Origin: Colocasia esculenta
Taxonomy: Eukaryota; Streptophyta; Magnoliopsida; Alismatales; Araceae
Assembly: GCA_014218235.1 (NCBI GenBank)
Contig: CM024766.1
Coordinates: 23,223,346-23,287,345, forward strand
DNA length: 64,000 nt
Direction: 5' to 3'
The position numbers were made by a program, and so were the translations under genes. This document shows positions 44,588 through 55,565 of the stretch, in pieces. Under the pieces are notes generated by a model. That model saw nothing but the letters and a program-made list of their open reading frames with translations. It did no database searches and was not told the origin of the DNA. Numbering within the stretch: position 1 is the stretch's first letter; each line of letters begins with the position of its first letter.

Positions 44588-46517
44588 CTGATTGCTTGAA
44601 GAATTGCTTGCAAATGATTGTTCGTATGATTGTTTATCATGTGATGTGTTACTGCTTGCTGTATGATTGCTTAAAATCAATATTTGATGTACATGGTAAG
44701 AAGAGGTTGTTTGAGGAACTCAATTTTTTGAAAGATTAGGCTCAGTAAATCAGTTGGTCAGTAAAGTTGGAAGAACTGAACTCAGTAAGTGTGAAGTGTG
44801 TGAAGAATATTTCTTTCAGTTTGTCAGTATTTTAGCTTGACATAGGTCGACTCTATGGGCAAGAGAGTCGACACCATCTTCCTTGATCCTAAACTTTTGC
44901 CTGCTCTTTCTCTTTCATACTCTTTCATTTCCTGCTACAAATAAAATTTTCTTATACTTACAAATAATTTCCTGCTTCTCACATTGCATTGGCATTCTTG
45001 GTATATCAAATGGTGATTTGAGGAAAGGCAACAAAGATTTATCTGGAATCTTTCACTATGCCTGAGTATATGTCTCCACTACAAATCAAGATCCTTTGTA
45101 CGCAATTGTTGAGGGGGAGTCTTGTCCTTCAATTAAACTCTCTCGATGTGTCAATTTTCACTTCACGAAATTTTTCATTCATCAATAAACTTCATGTGTA
45201 TTCTCTTCCCATCTCATAGAGATCCAATTTCTGAGGGGGAGTAATTCTATTGTGAAAATTGTAATTTTAGGCAAATTTCTTAAGGGGAGTTAAAATATTT
45301 ATACTCTTAAACTCCATTATCTCTGGTAGTAAAATGACATGGTTTGTGAATTATAAACTCCTAAGATTAGCTTTGAAATTCATTGAAAACATCAAAAAGA
45401 TTAAACAACAACTGTTGAAAACAATTTATCAAGTGAAAATTACATTTTATCTATTTCTAAAATTTCCAAGTTTTCTGATCACTCAGGCTAGACATTAAAA
45501 ATCATCCGAGCTGTATTGTTTTAAAAGTCATCTTGAAACAAAAAATATGTTCAAAAACCTTCATAGATAAAATTCTTTTGATGACAGAACAATGACTAAG
45601 CTCTGAGAAACTACAATTACTGATAAATTTCAGTTGAAAAATTGTGTGTCATGATGAGCTAGTTAATTCTGTTCATGTTGTTTAAAATATTGGATGTGCT
45701 TACTGAGTAACTGGGGATTCTTGTGTCTAACCAACATGTATCCTCACATGAAAAGTTGGACACAACCCTTGAGACAAGATGATTATCTTAGTTGAGTAAT
45801 CGGGAGCTCTAGTGTATGAAAAGCATGGGCTTGTACATGAAAAAGAAAGAGTAAATCTAATTGTTCACCATGCTATGAAAAATGCAAATTGTCAATTAAA
45901 CAGTTCTTTGAAATTCTGAAAAACATCAAGATAGATTTTTGACTCAATACATCTTGATTTGTTTTTATTTACTATCCAGGGTTACCATTTACTTGTATTG
46001 AGTAAGAATTAATAAGACTGCAAATTTTCATCTCAAAGATTCTTTTCTCTCCTGTTGTTTTTTCTTCTGAATCTTTCATTGTTTTTAATGAATAAACTAG
46101 AGTTTATAAATTTCAAACCATCAATTTCACTAAAATGAGAATAAGGTCAGGAAAGAGCATAAGTTTTTTAACTTTCTCAAGATTACCCAAAAATACAGTT
46201 AATCATGGTGTTTTGATCCTTTCTCAATTGTTATCCAAACAACTCAGTGAATTCTGCTTCATAGAGTCGACACTTCTCTTGATAGATTCGACTCTACTCA
46301 TTCATCTCTGTCATCAGGACACGATACCTTTCATTGTTCCTCAGGATCTGTGTATTGCCTAGGGAAGGTCGACACTTGAAGCATCGCGACCCTTCATAAA
46401 CTCAACTCTAAAGCCCGTTTGGCATCGTTTGAATCCAACTGTCTCCATCCTCTTCATCTGTCTTCAAAATCCCCTTTCTGCTTCTGCAATCTTCACTCTC
46501 TCATTCCTCGATTCTGT
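44588..46517 (+). other. S2 pol-env spacer
   Basis: Non-coding, 1.9 kb. GTCGAC at about 44847 and 44868, then 46266 and 46367, with TTCGACTC at about 46288. A GGTATATCAAATGGTGA module (44998-45118) matches the S1 spacer duplication, and GAGGGGGAG tracts lie at about 45111 and 45233. The env-like ATG follows at 46518. Confidence 0.72.
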
Positions 46518-47018
46518 CATGGCTCCAAGGTTGTAAGCCCGTCGGGGAGGAAAGCGCAAAGAATCAGCACTTGCATCGTCTCAACGACACACGAAAGCAC
46601 AGAATGATCAAGAAAAGGGCAAAGAACCTCTAGAGAAGAAGCCCGCTATTCCGTCTTTCTCAAGCCGACGGTTCTCTCACCCTCGTTCGGCCAAGGAAAA
46701 GACATTCTCCAAGGGAAAGAAGAAAACATAGTATGTGGACCTGAGCAGTTCTGATGGAGAAGATGATAGTGTGCAAGCTTCACTGGATGAGCATCCCGAA
46801 AACTCACCTGAAGAAAACCCTAATGACCAGGGTTCGGGTCATTCTTCCAGTGAAAAGAGATCTACATAACAGAAAGATTCGCAGTTGAAAGACCCCAGTG
46901 CTAGCATTTCGGAAGAGTCTAATGAGTTCGAAGAGGAACAAACTCAAGATGCTCTAGATGAAGATGAAATAGAACCTGAAAAAGCGGCAAGCGCTGATTC
47001 GAAAGGAAAGAATTCTGA
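46518..47018 (+). pseudogene. S2 env-like protein, N-terminal part
   Basis: ATG 46518 opens an Arg/Lys/Ser-rich N-terminus followed by an acidic Ser/Glu region, parallel to the basic start in S1. In-frame stops lie near 46533, 46729 and 46866, but the frame is otherwise open to 47018. There LTR G is inserted after TTCTGA, and the reading resumes at 49949 (SDQPFESNSGDNELEYE). Confidence 0.8.
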
Positions 47019-49948
47019 TGTCACGCCCCGATGGGAAATATCAGAATGTGAGGCAGTTGCAAGTAAATGGGCACAGAGCATATAATAGACATCAAACCAC
47101 TAGATAAGAATAAATACTAAAGCAAATGCATCTCATTAATAATTTCTTAAATGTCCATTACAACCACTAATATCAGAGCTATTCTATAGGGCCCAATTAC
47201 ATTGATTAAAAGTAAAAGACTAACACAGACTCTAACATAATACTAAGATGCTAGGGTACTCTTGACTTCACTCTTGGTCATTCCCGTCCTCTTGAGTGTA
47301 GGTATCTTCCTTGGTCTCACCTGAGAACACATGACAAATAACGCAGGGTAAGCGGTAACGCCCAGTAGGACTTAAATCTCATGATCAGGCATGCTTCAAA
47401 TGATTAATATATTAAATGGCAAAGTAACTAATGATAGAGCGAGAGAGAGAGTCAAGTAACGTAAGAGATAGCACGATAGCATGTGATTGAAATAGCACAA
47501 GTTTCCAAATATAGCACAAGTGTCGAGCATAGCACAAGAGCAGGATGGCCATAGCACAAATAGCACAAAGTATAACAATAGCACAATGAGTATAATATAG
47601 CACCTTGATTGTCATTTAGATAGTCGAGATAGATAGCACTTGAGTGTAATGCCAAACACTCTGGTCAATTAACTCCTGCGGGCAAATAGCACTTTTGGGC
47701 GCACATCCCAGGACCAGACCGGGCCCTTTATATATTGCAAGGCATTGGTTATATTGTTTATCTTTTAGACAATCAGTCAATGGCCAATAGAGAGTACCAA
47801 GAAATAGATGCGAGCACTAGATGAATAGATGAGATAGTAGAGAGAGTGTGAATAGATGAGATAGTAGAGAGAGTGTGAATAGATGAGCGAGTAGAGTATA
47901 GATGAGAGCTATAGGTCATTGCACATAAAACGCCGAGTAAAAGGGCAATAGTAATAGTTGCACAACACGCGCGATTGGTGTTGGCAGTCAGGTGGAATTC
48001 ACTACCCTTCCACTGGCCATGTTATGCACAGGTCCAGAGGTCCGACGTGATTCAGGATACGAGTGAGAGCAAACTAAGGACGTTTGGATCTTACTGATCC
48101 CTAAAGCGTATCATAGGTATTATGGTACAACCAGCTCGTCGACCATGTGGGAATCCATGGACAGAGGAGTCTTACGGAGGCCTTGAACAAGGATTCACTA
48201 GTCCGGCAGAAGGAATATCCGACGGCGAGTTTGTCCAAGTCAAGAGAAAAGTGTGTAGAGAAACAAGTGCTCGATGTTCTAGAGGAATTCTAGAACAGTG
48301 GAGCGTCGGTAACAGTATTCCTAAAACATTGCGAGAAATGAAGACAAGTCTATTTAAAATAGGCAAATTAAATACATTATTGAAATAAATTACCAGATAT
48401 ATTATAAGTTATTTTTCATGCCAAGTCAAGTCTTAAGGGATGGTTACAAGTATGTGCATGTGATAAAGAAATCATAGACATGAAGAGATCAAGTGTGTCT
48501 TTTAAATTATTCGATATATGTTCATTTTATAACAGGTTTATTTACTACGTTTATGACTGTTAACAAGAGGTATAGGCACTATAGAAGGTTAGAGCACCAA
48601 AAATCATGGGTTTTCGTGCAAAAGTTTAAGAACGCGATGTACCCCTGTAAGGATCGCGATAGGGTCTGATTAGAACGCGACAGGGTTGACCAAGGGTCGC
48701 GACGGGTTGTTAGGTTAGGTCGCCAGAATGCGACGCCTGTGCTTGTCATGTTCAGAACGTGATAGTGCTGCTGGTCGTGATCTGCCCTAAGAATGCGGCC
48801 TATTGGGCCGTCGCGTTCTCAGGTCCTGCGCCTGAGTTCGAGCGGGAAAAGGACATGTCTTGGATTGCGGTCCAAGTTTCCTTGTTTTGACACAGGTTCA
48901 TTAAAAAATCAAGAACTAAATACACAGTGGATAAAAAATTGCAAAATCACTTTTAAACCAATCTAGACATGCGTGGGTATTCACAGTAAATACGAATTTG
49001 TAAACAATCATGGTCTTAACAAGGAATAAGCATGAACATGCACACTAAACACAGATCAGTACATTGTGAGGGTAAACGAATTAATTCGAGCAGTATGCTG
49101 GATGAAAATTGGGGGTCTTAGGGGAAAACGATGCCTAACAAGGATCAATATCTCCAGTTAAAATTTCGTGGAATGGGAACATGTATACATGGAGATATAA
49201 ATTACACATGAGAGTTCGGGGTCTTGGTGATTATAGAACTTCAAAAATTAAGAACAAAAGATTGGCTCGATGAAAAATAGAGAAACAAGAGGGCTTTTGT
49301 TCCTGATGGTTGGAACATCCTACAGACGAATTTAATTGGATTTAGCCTGAGAGAATGCCTACCTTTGAGTCATTTTGTCTTATAGGGCTTAGAACTTGAA
49401 GAACGAAGGTTAGGGCTTGAGCAATCCTTCTCCCCACGAGATCTCCCTTTCCTTGGCCTCTTCTCCACGTCCAGCAACCCTCAGCAATGCATTAGGGCCG
49501 GCCATGGAGAGATTGGGGAGTATTTAAGCTCCCTTGGCTTCCCTTTCCTATTATGACTCTAATTCCTCTTTAATTACGAGATTTCCTAATTTCTCTTAAC
49601 CTTCCAAGCTTTCCACCTCCTATTTGGGTTAGGTTGGGATGCAATCTCGTGGCTAACTAATTAGGGTAGGGTTAGGAGTCCAATTCCACCCCAAATTAGC
49701 TATTTTAATGCTTTTATAACTCTTTTCTATTTAGTCAATAATTAAAATAAGAATTTAGGGTATTTACCTATTATCCCTCTTTTAAAAATCTCTATTTTGG
49801 CCCAATAAATTTTATATGGTCTATTTAAAAAAGCCCATTACTTCTTTTTGTTTAATGGGTTTTATTTAATCCCCTTTTCTTTAATTTTCCAATTGATTTA
49901 TTTTTATTATTATTAAATTTTTATTTTTGAAAAAATCGGGTTACTACA
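47019..49948 (-). mobile_element. Solo gypsy-type LTR G, 2.93 kb, inside S2 env-like gene
   Basis: Plus-strand ends TGTCACGCCCC and GGTTACTACA, with TCTGA duplications (47014-47018 and 49949-49953). The minus strand starts TGTAGTAACCCGATTTTTT, like the starts of family X. A TTAAATA box lies at about 49515 (minus). Motifs include ATAGCACAA repeats (47490-47610), a 27-bp tandem duplication (47825-47890) and AACGCGAC/TCGCGAC repeats (48630-48830). No coding region is seen. Orientation is inferred from the terminus. Confidence 0.83.
47490..47890. repeat. Short tandem repeats in LTR G
   Basis: ATAGCACAA or ATAGCAC recurs about nine times between 47490 and 47610. GAATAGATGAGATAGTAGAG is duplicated at about 47824 and 47851, with a partial third copy. 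Both are inside LTR G and probably arose by slippage. Confidence 0.8.
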
Positions 49949-51731
49949 TCTGATCAACCGTTTGAATCTAATTCTGGGGACAATGAGTTAGAATATGAAG
50001 TTTCACAGGCACATGATATAATTCATCTGACTACTGAAAACAAGCAGATTTTACATCCCAGAACAATTGATGTTCTTGATGAAGGTATGAACACTGTTTT
50101 TCCTGAACTACTAGAGATGATAGAATTTCAAGGGTGGATTAATTTTATCAGTGAGCATAGGATTTTTTATCCTATTTTAGTCCAAGAATTTTTCAGAAAT
50201 TTGGTTAGCATTGAAGATACCCTAATGTAGGCCATAACCCTCAAGAGGGGTACCAATTGTGCTTACCAATGATATTGTGAGTCAATTTCTAGAAATTCCT
50301 AATGTAGGCCATAACTCTCAAGAGTACACTTTTTGTGTTCGTGAGGCCTACACCCTGATGACTGGATTGCCACATGAAAAAAGGGAACATTTTCCAGACT
50401 AGAGTGTCAACCTTGAATGCCAATAGATTTCCTCCTATGAACAGGGTGTTACATCATCTGTGCACTACCATATTGACTCCTCAAGGAGGAGGAAGACACA
50501 GAATCACCAGCTTGCAACGGTTCTTAATGTACCGTCCGATCAGAAGAGAGAAGGTTAACCTGTCTACTATCTTTTGTCAGCTGTTTCATGAAGCAACTAG
50601 ACCGGAACTTAGAAAGAGTTTGCCTTATGCTGCACATCTGTTCACCATCTTTCAGAAGGCAAATGTTCCATTAGACAATACCAAGGTTAAGAAGATTCGA
50701 AAGTACCACATCTACGATCTGGCCCATATTGTCAAGTTTTTGAAGTTAAAATTGGAACCTCAGTTGATGAGAGAACCGGTTGCACCTCAAGTAAATATAA
50801 ATGAAGACATTGCTGCGGATCAGCCACAACTTGACCAAGATGAGTAGAGAGCTGATGATGAATGTCAAGGAGTTCAGATGGATGAAGATTTTCCTATCCC
50901 TTCACCTTCTCATGACAGACCTTACTCTCCTATACCTAGATTTGATGATCTAGGTGTGCATCCTCCACATTTCTCACCTACTCATCACACTTCTCAAGAG
51001 ACCTTTGTTACTGAGCAGGTCCATCCTTCCACTTCATTGCTGAAGTTCCCGTCCAACCACAATTCCTACAAGACTAGTTTGCTGCTCTAAATGACTCTGT
51101 TAGCGTGCTGAATACCAAAATTGAACAACAATCTTTGTAGTTTGAGAGTAAATTGGAGGATATTGAGAAAAAGCTCAGTGAAAATATCGACAGACAAGAG
51201 TAGTCTGCTAGATTTGCAGTAGTTAGATCTAACAGACTCATAGAGAAAATTGCAGAGGTTTTCAACACTGCTGCCTACACACAATCTGAAATCTTTGATA
51301 AATTACAATCAGTTGAAGAAGCATTGCAAAAAGGATCCAAAAAGCTAAATGATATTCCAGATTTGGTAAATTCAGTCCATCAAATTTATGGCAGGATGAA
51401 TATTTTGAGAGATTATCACACAGAGATGTCTCATAATCTCAAACTCATGAAACATGAGTTTAACAAAGTGTGGAAGCTTCATGATGAGATTGACACAATT
51501 GAGAGCAATCATGCAACTTCCTTCGTAGCTGCCCCACCGATGCCTTATGGGGTTGATCAGGTTCCAGTTGTCCTCGAAGCTTAGTTTGAAAACTTACAAG
51601 ATTTTCTAAACACAAGGTTCAATGCTGTTCAGTACTATCTTCAGGACAATTATGATGATCTGGAAGTCAGACTGGCAAGGATTGAGAGTAGACTCCTCCA
51701 GTAATTACCACCACCACCTCCTTCTCCTTAG
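49949..51731 (+). pseudogene. S2 env-like protein, main part
   Basis: LLEMIEFQGWINFISEHRIFYPILVQEFF matches the start of the S1 globular part. EAYTLMTGLPHE and HHLCTTILTPQGGGRHRITSLQRF (50450-50525) and SLPYAAHLFTIF follow. Then come a Pro/Gln/Asp-rich stretch, a coiled coil (51090-51560) and a terminal proline run before TAG 51729-51731. Disruptions: a local duplication at 50221/50298, stops near 50229, 50845, 51137, 51201 and 51700, and one indel near 51085. Same architecture as S1, different sequence. Confidence 0.83.
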
Positions 51732-51993
51732 TTATTATCCTATTTTTGATTATGTCAAAGGCGGAGAGAGATATCATAGATATTTGACTTTGATTTGATG
51801 CTTTGGTGCTTGATGTACTTTGATGGTTTGTTCCTTGTAATACACTCTTATTAGTAATGAAATCATCAAGATGTTTGCGTGAAATGCTCCTTTGTGAATG
51901 GCTTGTGTGGACTGATGTTTTTGCATGGTAACATGTATATACATGAAATTCATCTAACAGTCAAAACGTCTATGAAAAAATGTTGCCATCATC

Positions 51994-52007
51994 AAAAAGA
52001 GGAAGAT
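51994..52007 (+). other. S2 polypurine tract
   Basis: AAAAAGAGGAAGAT directly before the 3' LTR. It matches the S1 PPT with GGGGG changed to GAGGA. Confidence 0.88.
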
Positions 52008-53536
52008 TGTTGTGTCCCTGGTTTTGATGATGTAATAAATCAAGAAAAATGTCACAAATGTCTAACACAAGTTATTTGTATTACAGAAATTTTCACAAAG
52101 TCAAAGTCATCTTTCATGTGTTGACTCTGGTTACATCATAAGTTAACACATTTGTATCAATGGAAGACTTACTGGAGTTCAATGATGTACATAAGGTCGA
52201 CTCTATTCAAAGGTTAGGTCGACGCTTAAAGAGTTTTCAGAAGCACAGATATTCAGAGTATCACATGAGGTCGACATTACTCGAAGAACAGGTTGACTCT
52301 AGTTGTTTTTCTAGCTAGCGCGGAAGGGGTGGAATCAGATAAGGTTGACTCCAGATGAGGATCAGGTCGACTCTATCATCAGATGAGATCGACACTAAGT
52401 TGCTGCAAGGTCAACTCTACATCACAGACAGTTAGTCATAATTACAGTCACTTGGATGAGGTCGACTCTAGAAGGCATGGAGTTAACTCTACTAAAAAAA
52501 TTTTCATTGATCCAAGTCAAGTCATATGGATATGCATCAACACTCTGATCAGGATGCGTCGACTCTATGACACTTGTTCTATAGAGATGAAAAGTATCTG
52601 CCAGTGCATAAGTCATGGGCATGTGACCTGAGGCCTAATGATTGGGACTTCGGGTACACCTCACATGGTTCTGGAAGATACTTCTTTTGACGGCAAAAGA
52701 ATCTCCCAAATTTTTGGGATTTTGTTGAGGGGCTCACTGAGAAGATTCTGCGAATCAGATCAAAAGTAGTGTGCCATCCTCTGCAGAACAGATCGCACCT
52801 ATGAAGAAAAAGTGCAGTGATCTGAGACGAAAAGTACAGAGAGAGCAAGAGCTTGAGTTCAGTGAGAGCAGCAGACTTTGGAGCAGTCAACTGATCATGG
52901 AAGAGTATGCTAGATCGTATCTTCTTCCATATGAAGACCTACTGTTGATCAAGTGAAGCAGAGCATCGGATTTCACCTCAAATTCAGAGACAATTGATCC
53001 TTTTTCTGTAACCGAAAGAGGAATTCGATGAACTCAAGCTTGAAGAAGATGCAATTGGGAGTTAAAGGAGTCATTTAACCATATGCAACTCCAGCACAGA
53101 GCGTTTGCTTATTTCAGCACTTCTTCAGACTTCTCTCTAGTTTGATTTTACCAGCTTCTTCTCTACACCAATTTGTTTGGTTGTCTATTCTAATTGGAGT
53201 AGATGGTTTGATCCTACACTGTATGTGTAAGGATTGTGAGATTTGGAACAATCTTGAAGCTGTGAATCAACGGTTGTAAGAAGCTGTGAATCAGCGCTTG
53301 TGTGAGTGTCTCACACATTTAAGTTGATAGTGAAGCCTCACTTGGTTTAGTGAGGGGTGGACGTAGGTCTCCACACTGGAGCCAAACCACCTTATAAATA
53401 TCGCTTGCACTTGTGTGGTTTGATGTTCATTGTTTAGATCGTTTCGTCAAATCTAATCCTAATCTCGAGAATTTAATTTTTAAATTGGTCAATATCTATT
53501 CACCCCCCCCTCTAGATATTCATTCGACACATAACA
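52008..53536 (+). repeat. S2 3' LTR with shortened, decayed GTCGAC array
   Basis: 1,529 bp. It lacks the 96 bp that in the 5' LTR lie between GTCGAC at 30805 and at 30901; the join is at AGGTCGAC (52364-52371). Intact GTCGAC remains at 52196, 52218, 52270, 52366, 52461 and 52558. Others have become GTTGAC, GTCAAC, ATCGAC, GTTAAC or ATCAAC. It ends CATAACA, then the TGCTA duplication. Confidence 0.93.
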
Positions 53537-54973
53537 TGCTATAGTTAAATTTTTTCCCTATTTAGACCCCTATACAAAGAGTTATTTATTTCTAAATGTG
53601 ATGCTTCAACTCACATGAAAACCATAATTATGTGAACACATGTAATTACTGTTGTTCTAGCATGAAAAAATATGAATATTCGAATGTAGCATGCTACAGT
53701 AAATTGGGAATTTAAATATGAACATGTGGATATGTGGTTTATGCTTTAAGCATGTAAATATGTATGAATGAGTACAATGGAAATATTGCGAACTCCTACA
53801 TGAACTACATGAATGAATGGTACTAAAATTTACCTATAAGACACTGCCACCATAGAGGGTACTACATGAAACTAATCCATAGCAGTGACCCTATGGTGAT
53901 GGTTTACCTACATGACTACATGGCCCCAAGGGCAATAGGGATGAAATCCTAGAGGTGGACAAGTACCACTAGTAATGCTGGGGAGGATTTTCCCTAGTTT
54001 TGTGCAAGAACGAAGACTTATTCACCCTTGCCTTGGTAATAAATGAAGGTATGATTGAATGATTGGCCTCTAGTGGTGGTTAGGGCTGTGTCTTAGCAAT
54101 TCTGAACACTGTTATTGTAAATGAATAAATGAGTGAGTGATTTCTACATGAATGAAAATTTCAATTCTGAAATGAATTAATGCTACATGAATGTACATGG
54201 AATATTGCTGAATTAGACTTCTATACAAATGTTTAGTGATTACATGATAGTCTAGAATGGATTTAATTATGATTGTTACCTCTTTGCAAGCATATGATAA
54301 ATGATGATCATGGAACCATGACAATATGTAGTATCATGCATAAATGATAGCTTTCAGATTTGATATGATCAACCTCATGCTTATATTGAATGATTGATAT
54401 CTCTAAGATTATATGGTGTTTATGTTATTGTAGGAACTGTTATGCTAGAATGAGAGAATGATAGGGTTATGGATATGTACTTTGTACTAATGAATATAGT
54501 CATATGATAGCACATTGATTTAAGCTTAATGTATATGTAGACTATGAGCATTGCTATTGTTTACTTGTTGGGTCTGTGTTGACTCATACTTGTCAACATT
54601 TCAAGTGAGGCTGAGGATTCTGTACTGAGGAGATTGTCCATTCAGACTCCGAGCGGGAGGATTAGATTTGAGGGTATTCAGAGATTTATGTATGTGAGGA
54701 TTAATGTAATGGAATTTGTTATATTTTAGTTGGACTAGATATGACTTGTCATTTCATGTTATGTTGGACGTTTACTTCTATATAGACTTTAGTGTTGGAC
54801 ATTAAGTTGATGGAAATGGATTTTATCTTCTACTGCTATATTAGTTTTGTATTTGCGTATAACTCAACCAGGTGTTTGCAACATGCTAATGTTGGGTACG
54901 TTCCCACTGTAATGTCTCTCTCGAGTCCAATGTAAGTCGGTAGGATTGAACAGAGTCAGAGAGGGGCGTTACA
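53537..54973 (+). mobile_element. Gypsy-type LTR X-E, right part
   Basis: Continues 29535-30446 after S2. CCTAGAGGTGGACAAGTACC (53950) matches X-A at 35364. The end GAGAGGGGCGTTACA corresponds to the X-A end. After 54973 the sequence is S3 integrase on the minus strand. TCTAC (54974-54978) should be its target duplication; the partner lies off the left edge. Confidence 0.8.
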
Positions 54974-55556
54974 TCTACTTTTGAACGATTTTTTAGTTTG
55001 GTTACCTGGGTACAAACTTCACAAACTTTGTTTTTTTGCTTAAAAGATATTTTTGGTAAACCTTTAAGCATGTTGAATTTGATGAGCTTATGTAGCATAT
55101 TGTAGCTAGTATGGCCTAGTCTACGATGCCAAAGACATGCAAGATCATGTTTATTAGAAGCAAGACAAAGATTAACATTTTTAGGATCATCTATGTCAGC
55201 TATGTAAACATTAATTACCCTCTTACCATTGAATTTAACCACATTAGAATTTGGTTAAAGATTGTGCATATAAGAGAGTTAAACATTACCTTGTGTCCTT
55301 TGTCGCATAGTTGACTTATACTCAAAAGATTATACTCTAGACCTTCTACTAAAAGGACATCTTCAATTGAGTTTGAAAGATTTTTGCCAACCTTACCTGA
55401 TCCAATTATCTTCCTTTTATTATTACCTTCGAAGGTCACATGTCTTGCTTTTTTTTCCACCAAAAAACAAAACTTGCACTTGTCTCCAGTCATGTGGCTT
55501 GAACAACCACAATCAAGGTACCACTTGTTGTGTATGGCTGTAAGACACTTCTGCAA
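54974..55556 (-). pseudogene. S3 protease and start of integrase
   Basis: Protease: WYLDCGCSSHMTGD at about 55535-55480, in which the active-site DSG has become DCG, so the product would be inactive. Then YNLLSISQLCDKGHK, NVYIADIDD and the integrase zinc domain HRRLGHTSY...CEVCTQ (55130-55010). A frame change lies near 55250. The integrase core is absent because X-E is inserted at 54974. Confidence 0.87.
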
Positions 55557-55565
55557 AACAATTTA
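55551..55565 (-). other. Stop codon plus TTGCAG at the S3 gag/PR boundary
   Basis: Minus strand TAA (55565-55563), ATTGTT, TTGCAG (55556-55551): 15 nt, in frame with WVPK upstream and protease downstream. Confidence 0.55.

Larger units (their letters stand above)
30447..53536 (+). mobile_element. Sirevirus S2, complete but with three nested solo LTRs
   Basis: TGTTGTGTCC...CATAACA LTRs at 30447-32066 and 52008-53536, flanked by TGCTA at 30442-30446 and 53537-53541. It spans 23,090 bp. Without X-A, F and G and their duplications it is about 13.0 kb, close to S1. The order is the same as in S1. Many stop codons are present, and the LTRs are visibly more diverged than those of S1, so it is older. 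The GTCGAC palindrome is used, but mainly in an AGGTCGACTC setting. Confidence 0.95.

Noticed and set aside
46518..47018. Possible host gene fragment with basic and acidic runs
   Set aside because: When LTR G is removed it joins in frame to the env-like domain at 49949, and its place equals the S1 env-like N-terminus.
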